From assembly GCA_049966915.1 (NCBI GenBank), contig JBMFTS010000002.1, positions 1 to 45,542 on the forward strand: DNA of 45,542 nt. The letters are read 5' to 3'. Each line of letters opens with the position of its first letter. Positions within the stretch are counted from its first letter, which is position 1. The stretch comes from JAGDXZ01 sp049966915. GTDB lineage: Archaea > Micrarchaeota > Micrarchaeia > Micrarchaeales > CABMGC01. Below are positions 8,690-15,809 of this stretch, piece after piece. The notes beneath the pieces were generated by a model. That model was not told the DNA's origin. It saw only the letters and a program-made list of their open reading frames with translations, and did no database searches. A program made the position numbers and the translations under genes.

Positions 8690-9868
8690 ATGGCAAACGT
8701 GCTATTGAGCGCTTCCGCGTGCGGTCTTTTGTCACCTAGCGTGAGCATAGGCTACGGCGGCTCGCTTGCTTCTGACTGGCTGCAGATAAACGTGATGCTG
8801 GTGCTGATAATAGTGATGATTTCCAGCCTGCTTTACGCGCTCAGCGCGCTCATGCCTACGCAAAGGCGCGAGAAGCTAAGGGGCGTAGTCCGCTACGAGA
8901 TTTTTGAAGCCATTGTAAGCGTTGTGCTGATATTCATAATAATGGCCATGTCAAGCATGTCGTGTTATATAGGCGCGGGATTGTCGACTTCGGGCACAAG
9001 CAGCGGATATTCTGGCGTTTTCCAGGGGGACGAGCTTTATGTAGGCAATTTGGTGTTTAGCAGGGGTGCTAGCCTTGCCTCGCAGCTTTACACCACTGCC
9101 ATACAATACGCCATAGCTTCGCAGATTGTATCATACGCCGCTTCGCAAATAGACGCGTTTTTTGAAGCCCTTGCCCAAGGAGCGTATGCAATACCTGCAG
9201 TAAACACGAATTCGCTCATAAATATTTATAGCACTTATTCCGGCGTATTTTCGGGATTGTTTGCAGGAATAACCCTTGCAGTATTCAGCGCTTTGTTCAT
9301 TGTGTTCTTGATGTTGCCCGTCGTGCAGGCAATATCGCTTACAGTAATACTTCCTGTGGCGATATTTACAAGGACGCTAGCGTTTACCGGACCCAAGCTC
9401 AGAGAGATTTCCAACACATTCATAGCGCTTGCACTTGGACTTTTCTTCGTGTTCCCGCTAACTATCGCATTCAACGGTTACATCGCCAACTGCATGAATT
9501 TAGGCGTTTCGAATTCGGGCTCCAGCCAGTGCAGCTGGCTCAACACGCAATATCTCACTATTACTCCGCCGCCAATAGCGGTATCATCTTTGTTTACTTC
9601 GACAACTGTATCCGGCGTTAATCTTCCGTTCGATTTCTTTAACGCGATTTCTTCGGCTGGCGCAGCACCAGGCCTGGCAGGCATGTTTTCGCTCATCTTT
9701 GCTGCTCCGACAGTCACACTTAGCTATGCAAATGTGGTGGCAGAGTATGCATTCACCGGGATCGTGCTAATAGCGATAGATTTGCTCATAACCGTCGGTT
9801 TTGTTGCAGGCATAGCAAAAGGGCTTAATGTGATGTCCGGGATAGTCGGAGGAGGTTCGTTCTGGTGA
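8690..9868 (+). CDS. Polytopic membrane protein, array paralog 2
   Basis: 392 aa, the most divergent member of the array. Helices lie near 33-55, 73-92, 183-225 (long block), 243-262 and 355-380. The acidic pre-helix segment is VVRYEIFEAIVSV (E70). The core motif is degenerate (AIFTRTLAFTGPKLRE, 224-239) and lacks the GG pair. Residues 93-180 form a Ser/Gly/Tyr-rich loop that is probably outside. The start has a strong GGTGAT ribosome site (8682-8687) straight after the previous stop, so translation is coupled. It probably forms a hetero-oligomeric membrane assembly with the other paralogs, which is inference. No enzymatic motif is visible. Confidence 0.7.
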   Translation: MANVLLSASACGLLSPSVSIGYGGSLASDWLQINVMLVLIIVMISSLLYALSALMPTQRREKLRGVVRYEIFEAIVSVVLIFIIMAMSSMSCYIGAGLSTSGTSSGYSGVFQGDELYVGNLVFSRGASLASQLYTTAIQYAIASQIVSYAASQIDAFFEALAQGAYAIPAVNTNSLINIYSTYSGVFSGLFAGITLAVFSALFIVFLMLPVVQAISLTVILPVAIFTRTLAFTGPKLREISNTFIALALGLFFVFPLTIAFNGYIANCMNLGVSNSGSSQCSWLNTQYLTITPPPIAVSSLFTSTTVSGVNLPFDFFNAISSAGAAPGLAGMFSLIFAAPTVTLSYANVVAEYAFTGIVLIAIDLLITVGFVAGIAKGLNVMSGIVGGGSFW

Positions 9869-9876
9869 TATGATGA

Positions 9877-11634
9877 ATGCACATGTTTCAAAAGCGGCCT
9901 TTGCGGCTGGTGGTTGTCGTGTTAAAGGTTAGGATTGCGGCTTTAGCTGTTTTGGCAATGCTTGTGCCTTACTCTATGGCGCAGGGCATAGAAATAGCGC
10001 CGCAATCAGCGTTTGGCAATTGGCTTCCAGTCATGTTCGCAGCGGTGCTGCTCAGCATAGTCATAACCTCTGTATACTATGTATTCGGGTACCTGCTAAA
10101 TGACAAGAGGGTAAAAGAAAGGGCAATCACCGAATTTGCACAGGCCATAGGTACTGGAATACTTGTGGTAGTGATAATAGCAGTGTTGGAGCTTGTGGGC
10201 TCTACATTGTTGTCTCCGATATCAGTGCTGTCTGCAGGCAGCGTAAACGGCATTTGCAACAGCCTGGTTAATTCAAAAGTTACATTTCTCAACTCTGCCA
10301 ATTCCGCCTCACCGGTCAATGCCATATGCAACGACATAATATTGCCGTTGGCGTCGGGTTCAAGCAAGCAGTCGCTTACTGACAAGATAGATTACGGGGT
10401 GGCAGCCACTTATGTGGTAATAGCCAATGTCACTAATCAGGCTGCAAACAATCTTGACGCGTTTTATGTATACGACGGCATGATAAGCTTTCTCCGCGAG
10501 CTCACTTCAGTTAACGGCTTCGGCAGCTTCGGCGTGTGGAGCGTAACTTTTCAATATGCTCCTTTGGCAGGCTACAACTTTCTTAGGAAAATGAGCCTCG
10601 CTGTCGGCATAGTAAGCGCGCTAGTCATCGACTCCTTTGCCGCACAGCTCCTGGTAATATTGTTGGTGCTTGTCACGTGGCCGTACGTGCTAGCCGCAGG
10701 CGTAATTTTCAGGGCCACGCCATACACGCGAAGGCTGGGCGGCCTTCTTATAGGAATTGTGCTGGCGTTGCTCGTTATTTGGCCCGTGCTATTTCTGTTT
10801 GAATACGCCTCACTGGGCACTACGCAGTCTTCCTTCCCCATAGGTTCAAACACAATACCGTACACTCCTGTCTATGAACTTATGCCAAACGGCAACGTAA
10901 TGGTTTACGGCGCCTCTTCCGGTTATGAGCAAGTCACTACGCAGAGTATCGCAGGCTGCCCACCAGGCGACTATGTTTACGAAGGAATTTGCGGAGAAGC
11001 CAGTACTGTCGGCTCGCCGCCCGACTGCAAGCTGCCAAGCCAAATTTCGCAATTCCAGATGTGCCAAAACGGCTTCGCTCCAGATAACGCGCTGTGCCAC
11101 AGCGGATCCTATGTATATGAGGGTGTTTGCGGCGATCCGAATACATCTGCCCGTACTGCGCGATGCTTCAACCAAAACCAGGCGGCACAGAGCGGTCTTC
11201 CAATGTGCCCAAGCAGCCCTATTTTGCACGACACCGGAATTGCGCTGTTCCAATTGCCTAACGCTACGGAAACCGTAAAATATTATTCGTGTTGGCCGCC
11301 TTCCGGCAACCTGCCGCAAGCTGAAGCCGAGGCCGCCGCGTTTTACCTAATACCTTTCTTTGGCCTTGGAGCGGCGGCTTATCAAACAATCGCGTCCATC
11401 GTGAGTTCGACGTCGAGCGTATCTAGCATACCGTACTACCCTCCAATCATAACCTGCAGCCCTCAAAACGCTCTCGACACAGGCTTGGCGTTTACCAATA
11501 TCTATGGCATAACAAGCATATCTGCATTCATATTGCCCCTGCTCAACGTGCTAATAATTTACGGCGCCGCAACGAGCTTGTCAAAGCTGCTCGGCGGCGA
11601 AAGCGACATACTGGGCCTTAGCAAACTGATATAG
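9877..11634 (+). CDS. Polytopic membrane protein, array paralog 3, with Cys-rich tandem repeat
   Basis: 585 aa, the largest member. A cleavable-looking signal (about 14-36, ending SMAQG) is followed by helices near 50-73 and 92-112, a loop to about 225, a hydrophobic block 240-310 holding the core motif AGVIFRATPYTRRLGG (274-289) with Pro 303, and helices near 485-500 and 545-568. The acidic segment is RAITEFAQAIG (E86). Between 358 and 450 is an inserted Cys-rich region made of two 46-residue repeats. The first has C361, C372, C384 and C396; the second has C407, C418, C430 and C444. Each contains a YVYEG(I/V)CG(E/D) segment. Such a disulfide-rich loop would face outside. A GGTGAT site at 9864-9869 precedes ATG 9877. 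Confidence 0.72.
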   Translation: MHMFQKRPLRLVVVVLKVRIAALAVLAMLVPYSMAQGIEIAPQSAFGNWLPVMFAAVLLSIVITSVYYVFGYLLNDKRVKERAITEFAQAIGTGILVVVIIAVLELVGSTLLSPISVLSAGSVNGICNSLVNSKVTFLNSANSASPVNAICNDIILPLASGSSKQSLTDKIDYGVAATYVVIANVTNQAANNLDAFYVYDGMISFLRELTSVNGFGSFGVWSVTFQYAPLAGYNFLRKMSLAVGIVSALVIDSFAAQLLVILLVLVTWPYVLAAGVIFRATPYTRRLGGLLIGIVLALLVIWPVLFLFEYASLGTTQSSFPIGSNTIPYTPVYELMPNGNVMVYGASSGYEQVTTQSIAGCPPGDYVYEGICGEASTVGSPPDCKLPSQISQFQMCQNGFAPDNALCHSGSYVYEGVCGDPNTSARTARCFNQNQAAQSGLPMCPSSPILHDTGIALFQLPNATETVKYYSCWPPSGNLPQAEAEAAAFYLIPFFGLGAAAYQTIASIVSSTSSVSSIPYYPPIITCSPQNALDTGLAFTNIYGITSISAFILPLLNVLIIYGAATSLSKLLGGESDILGLSKLI

Positions 11635-11641
11635 TGGTGAC

Positions 11642-12832
11642 ATGCGAGCGAGCCGTGCTTTGATGTTTTTTGTCATGTCGTTGCTGCTTTTGTCACTTTC
11701 AAAAGCAGGCATAGGCATACCTACAATATATTCGCCTGTTTCAGCCCAAGCTGCACCTACACTTGCCAATAGCTTTGACAACGCGCTTATGCCCGTATGC
11801 TCCAGCATGATTGCCCCGCTTTCTGGTTTAGGCGGCAGCTATTCTGCGCTGCTGAGCATTTCACTGGCCATAGTGTTTATGGTGCTGACAATACTGGGCG
11901 TAGTGTATGCAATAGGCAGGGCTTTCGGCATACCGGTGCTCATGGAGTTCGTCAAAAAAGAATACTTGGAAAGCATTTTCAACATAGTGCTCATAGTTAT
12001 TGCCGCAGGCGGCTTGGGGTTTGCCGACGCGTCGGTGTCATTTCTTAGCAATCTCGCACTCAGCTCATCGGCAACAGGCCAAGCAAGCGTCAGCAGCATA
12101 AGCAGCGCCAACAGCCTGTATCTTACCCTGTGCAATACATATCTTAGGAATGGCATAACTTACGGCCTAGTCGACATAGTTGTTTTGGTAGGCCCAAACA
12201 TTATAGACTCATCAATGTTGCAAAATCTTAGGGTGAGCATAGGAAACACTAGCGAAGACAATCCGCTGGGCGTTTCTGTGTCGTTTTCGCCTTTCGCTGG
12301 CATATATCCATATGTGCAAGTGCTTTCCGCAGAAAACAATGCAGTTTATGCAATGATTGCGGTATATTTGGGCATAAGTTTCTTGCTTGCAATAATATAT
12401 GGCATATTTCCGCTGCTGTTCTATGCCGGCATACTCCTGAGGTCTTTTCCATGGACGCGCGCTGCCGGAGGCGCGCTGCTTGCGCTTTTCATCTCCTTCT
12501 TCATAGTTTTTCCTAGCATACTTTTCGCATTTGCTAATGCGCCGTCAAGTTACGGCGAGTCATCAGCAAGCATATATACTGGAATTGCTGGCTTTTTTGG
12601 AACAATTGCTAGCTTTTTTGGACCAGCAGTAAGCGGCATACTTGCCGGTATAGGTGCAACATCAATAATTTCGGAAATGGAATCATTTGTCAGCGTATTC
12701 GCCTATGGCGCTTTGCAGTTGCTAGGCTTGATTGTCGCCCTGCTTGTGTCGTTCGATCTTCTGGAGAGCCTTGGCGATCTGCTCGGCGCGCCGTCGCTTC
12801 AGAGCAGGAGCCTGCTTAAAAACGTGATATGA
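11642..12832 (+). CDS. Polytopic membrane protein, array paralog 4
   Basis: 396 aa. A signal-like N-terminus (5-24), a short outside segment with one Cys (C53), helices near 66-92 and 111-128, a loop of about 105 residues (130-233), a block at 234-300 with the core motif YAGILLRSFPWTRAAGG (261-277) and Pro 291, then helices near 315-345 and 358-378. The acidic segment is FVKKEYLESIFNI, whose conserved Glu is E107. The tail LLESLGDLLGAPS matches the Gly-rich family C-terminus. It starts 7 nt after the previous stop, with GGTGA just before the ATG, and overlaps the next gene by four bases (ATGA). This is the cleanest member of the family for building a profile. Confidence 0.7.
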   Translation: MRASRALMFFVMSLLLLSLSKAGIGIPTIYSPVSAQAAPTLANSFDNALMPVCSSMIAPLSGLGGSYSALLSISLAIVFMVLTILGVVYAIGRAFGIPVLMEFVKKEYLESIFNIVLIVIAAGGLGFADASVSFLSNLALSSSATGQASVSSISSANSLYLTLCNTYLRNGITYGLVDIVVLVGPNIIDSSMLQNLRVSIGNTSEDNPLGVSVSFSPFAGIYPYVQVLSAENNAVYAMIAVYLGISFLLAIIYGIFPLLFYAGILLRSFPWTRAAGGALLALFISFFIVFPSILFAFANAPSSYGESSASIYTGIAGFFGTIASFFGPAVSGILAGIGATSIISEMESFVSVFAYGALQLLGLIVALLVSFDLLESLGDLLGAPSLQSRSLLKNVI

Positions 12833-13797
12833 TGCTGCCCGTTGCCACAATGATGTTAAGCATTTACAGCGTAATGACGTCGCCGGTCTACGCATGGTTC
12901 CCTGTCGCTATAGCCGGCGCAATTGCCATTATCGCAGTATTGGCGCTGGTATACGAGCTTAGTCCATTTTTCGGAAGAACAGACCTGCGCGCGTGGGCCA
13001 AAATAAAGATGTACGAGGTATTTTTCTCGATAGTTCTCATATTCGTGTTTTTCGCTTTCATGGCCGTATTTTCCAGCATAAACTTCGGGAGCACATTGGG
13101 CCAGCTCGCTCCTAAGGATTGTGCGAGCAACTTCGACATCTATGCTCTTTCGATGTGCGACCTTAACCATTTCCAAAGCTACGTGGCGCAGTTCAACAAT
13201 CTGGTGTTCGTGGCCATGTTTTCTACTGTTCCAAGTACCGAAATAGGGGTAAAATTGCCTGATTTTTCAGCTTCAACTAGCATTTCTGGCGCGGATGCCG
13301 CATTCGGGTTCTCATTTGTGGAATTGAGCATACTTTTCGCGTTTTACATGCTTAGCGACGTTCTTCTTTTGCTGCTATCGGTCTCACTTCTGCTTTTTGC
13401 AGTGTTCATGGCGATTGGTCTTATTTCCAGGATTTTCGAGGTAACAAGGACTTTTGGCGGGGCAATGATCGCCTTCGGAATAGGCTTGGGTATGCTATTT
13501 CCGTTGCTTATCGCTTTGTCGTACGGCTTTGTCGACGTTGCCGTTTCCAAAGCAGCTAGCCTAGTTACCATTTCTGGTTTGGAGAGTGCCTTGCTAGGTA
13601 TCATTTTCGCTCCGCTTGGCGCGGCCCTTGCTATCGATGCGTTAGTAAACTTTTTTGTATTTGCCGGTTATATTATAGCAGGCATAGTGTTCCTGCCAAT
13701 TTTTACGCTTACAATAGTGGACGTCTTTATACGTGACTTTTCAAGGGCGGTCGGCGAGCAGATGAATTTTATGAGCATATTGACAAACATGATATGA
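12829..13797 (+). CDS. Polytopic membrane protein, array paralog 5
   Basis: 322 aa, the shortest array member. It has a hydrophobic start (3-45), acidic segment KIKMYEVFFSIV (E63) leading into a helix to about 83, a loop of about 75 residues with C98 and C110, a long hydrophobic block 160-235 with the core motif IGLISRIFEVTRTFGG (196-211) and Pro 225, and two C-terminal helices (258-300). The first codon overlaps the previous stop as ATGA, so it is translationally coupled. ATG at 12832 directly follows and gives a better distance to the GTGAT ribosome site. Function is expected to follow that of the array; no catalytic residue is visible. Confidence 0.7.
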   Translation: MMLPVATMMLSIYSVMTSPVYAWFPVAIAGAIAIIAVLALVYELSPFFGRTDLRAWAKIKMYEVFFSIVLIFVFFAFMAVFSSINFGSTLGQLAPKDCASNFDIYALSMCDLNHFQSYVAQFNNLVFVAMFSTVPSTEIGVKLPDFSASTSISGADAAFGFSFVELSILFAFYMLSDVLLLLLSVSLLLFAVFMAIGLISRIFEVTRTFGGAMIAFGIGLGMLFPLLIALSYGFVDVAVSKAASLVTISGLESALLGIIFAPLGAALAIDALVNFFVFAGYIIAGIVFLPIFTLTIVDVFIRDFSRAVGEQMNFMSILTNMI

Positions 13798-13815
13798 GGC
13801 GATGATACGGACAAG

Positions 13816-14910
13816 TTGCCTACTCTAGTTTATGCAATCGTGTTTATTTCGCTGTTATTCGGCATTTCATTAGCCAGAATCATCACAGCCCCGCCGCCAC
13901 CGCCTCGTGTCGTTGGTTCTACAGTGTCATCGTGCCCGCAGATTGCGCAGGCAGTCGCTCCATGGTATTGCAACCAGATAAATCAGGCTGCGGCAGCGAT
14001 ATGGGCCAAGTGGGAACCGATAGCTGCGGTAGCGGCATTTGCATCTTTTGTCCTTGCAGTCATAATATTCACAATAGGCATAGCAATAAGGAACAACAAG
14101 GTCAAGGAATTCGGAATAGGTGAAATGTACGAGGCGGTTGCCACTATTATCATGGTGGTGATGTTTCTGTTCATCTCCGCTACAATGTTTGGAATACTGC
14201 CTGCAATTACGACCGGAAATATAGATCCATATACTGTTGCGCTTACATACATAAGCAAAAACATAAACGAGACGCTATACCTGCAAAGAATAATGTTTAA
14301 TTCTTATATGATAGGCAGTTATTATGCATCCATATCCCTGATCGTAAGTATTGGCGATTCGTCAATACCGATTTCAATGCTGTGGAACTTGCCGGTAACT
14401 GTTTATTATTTGCTCCCGGTAGACGCAATTTCTTCAATTGTTCTGGAAGCATTGCTTCTGCTTTATACAGAATTCTACATGATACTTTTCTTCATGTATG
14501 CCAGCATACCTGTGTTTCTTATACCGGGCATAGTGCTTAGGGCGCTGTTCCCGACGCGCAGCGTTGGCGGGATGATGATTGCCATAGCAATCGGCTTTTA
14601 CTTTATCATGCCAATTCTGTTTGCCGTTGCGTTCTACTTTACTAGTTCGAGTGCGCTGGCTTCTGTATACTCCGGTGCGCAAGCAATAGCGGCTAACGGC
14701 CAGGGCAGCTCGAGCATAACAAACGCCATAAGCCCGACAAGCCCGCTTGTTCTAGCGATCAAGAACATACAAAGTGGAATGGGGGCCTATTGGATGAGCA
14801 TACTGTTTTATCCTGCGCTTATAATAGCCATAGTATACGAAAGCATAATGGTCATCGGAGAATTTATAGGCGGATTTGCGAAATCATCTGGATTGCTCAG
14901 GGCGATATAG
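13816..14910 (+). CDS. Polytopic membrane protein, array paralog 6
   Basis: 364 aa. It has a signal-like N-terminus (4-22) followed by a Pro run, a short outside piece with C40 and C52, helices near 68-92 and 106-128, a loop to about 205, and a block 206-272 with the core motif PGIVLRALFPTRSVGG (237-252) and Pro 266. The C-terminal helices span 318-350, with a Gly-rich tail (EFIGGFAKSSG). The acidic segment is GIGEMYEAVATII (E103). The only workable start is TTG 13816: the nearby ATG at 13802 is in another frame and hits a stop at once, and an in-frame stop lies just upstream. A weak start may lower its output relative to neighbours. The nuclease gene begins 1 nt after its stop. Confidence 0.68.
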   Translation: MPTLVYAIVFISLLFGISLARIITAPPPPPRVVGSTVSSCPQIAQAVAPWYCNQINQAAAAIWAKWEPIAAVAAFASFVLAVIIFTIGIAIRNNKVKEFGIGEMYEAVATIIMVVMFLFISATMFGILPAITTGNIDPYTVALTYISKNINETLYLQRIMFNSYMIGSYYASISLIVSIGDSSIPISMLWNLPVTVYYLLPVDAISSIVLEALLLLYTEFYMILFFMYASIPVFLIPGIVLRALFPTRSVGGMMIAIAIGFYFIMPILFAVAFYFTSSSALASVYSGAQAIAANGQGSSSITNAISPTSPLVLAIKNIQSGMGAYWMSILFYPALIIAIVYESIMVIGEFIGGFAKSSGLLRAI

Positions 14911-14911
14911 C

Positions 14912-15808
14912 ATGCAAGAGTCAAGCACGTTGAAAAAGCTAGGCAAGTCGAGCATATCGGCTACCGACCTGGCGAGCCAGTTTTGGTGCGAAAAGCAGAT
15001 GGAGCTTAATTACCTCTACGGAAGAAAGTACACCGAAGAAATGCGCAAGGGCAGGCAGATGCACGCGGACTTGCAAGCAGAGGTTTTCGTGCCGTTGAAC
15101 ATAGAGCCAGTAACCTATGCCGATTTTTTGTACAAGACAGGCTACGAGGACTACATGGCGCTCAAGACGCTCGGCCAGAAAGGCGTTTGCAGGGAGCTGC
15201 GCATTTACGGCTCTGTAAGCGGCTACAGGATCGTAGGCCAGATAGACGAATTGCGCATGGAAGATGGCAAGGTCAGGATTTTGGAGTTGAAAACCGTGCA
15301 ACCAAACGGCGCGAAGCCCGCTGTAGATTCCGCGCGCGCCAAGCCGCATATAGTGCAGATAATGACATACAAAAAGCTACTTGAAGACATAAGAAGCGGC
15401 CGCTACACGCTGCGCAATTTTTCAAATTCTTACGGCATAAAAGAAAAAAAGGTTTCTGACACATTTGCAAGGGCCCTGCATGCAATAGGCGTGAAGGACG
15501 AACTTTTCGACCTGGAAAAAATCTACGGGCTGGTTTTTGACGAGATTCGCTCTTTGCCAGAGATAAGCGAGAAGCTTGAAATATATTATATCGACAGGTT
15601 TACCGGCATGCGCTCAAGCAGCATAATAATAAATTATGATGAGAAAAAAATATACGATGAGTTGGTTTTTGCCATGCAATACTGGAGCGGCAAGCGCGAG
15701 GCTTTGCCTGTGAGCAAGGACGAAGTCTGGAAGTGCAACCTTTGCAAGTTTTACGGCAAGGAATGCACAGTATGGTGGCCAAAACCTGGCAAGGAAGAGC
15801 GTGCGTAA
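14912..15808 (+). CDS. Cas4/EXO5-like PD-(D/E)XK nuclease with Fe-S cysteines
   Basis: 298 aa. Motifs of the Cas4/Exonuclease V (DEM1/EXO5) group appear in order: SATDLASQFWCEKQ with the lone N-terminal Cys (C26), KGRQMH with H51, the catalytic core GQIDELRMEDGKVRILELK (D112, E125, K127), QIMTYKKLL (Q149, Y153), and a C-terminal cysteine trio WKCNLCKFYGKEC (C275, C278, C285). One Cys plus three makes the 4Fe-4S site of this family. Known members are single-strand exonucleases. ATG 14912 is used because the longer frame overlaps the preceding gene. No cas1, cas2 or CRISPR array is present, so a Cas4 role in adaptation is unlikely. Its place between the membrane array and alaS, with 1-nt gaps on both sides, suggests co-expression with the array. 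Confidence 0.82.
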   Translation: MQESSTLKKLGKSSISATDLASQFWCEKQMELNYLYGRKYTEEMRKGRQMHADLQAEVFVPLNIEPVTYADFLYKTGYEDYMALKTLGQKGVCRELRIYGSVSGYRIVGQIDELRMEDGKVRILELKTVQPNGAKPAVDSARAKPHIVQIMTYKKLLEDIRSGRYTLRNFSNSYGIKEKKVSDTFARALHAIGVKDELFDLEKIYGLVFDEIRSLPEISEKLEIYYIDRFTGMRSSSIIINYDEKKIYDELVFAMQYWSGKREALPVSKDEVWKCNLCKFYGKECTVWWPKPGKEERA

Positions 15809-15809
15809 C

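Noticed and set aside
7491..14910. Conjugative plasmid or integrated mobile element
   Set aside because: No integrase, relaxase, direct repeats or attachment sites were seen; the array runs straight into alaS and carS.
14912..15808. CRISPR-linked Cas4
   Set aside because: No repeat-spacer array and no other cas gene in the window; the EXO5-like group is an equal or better fit.
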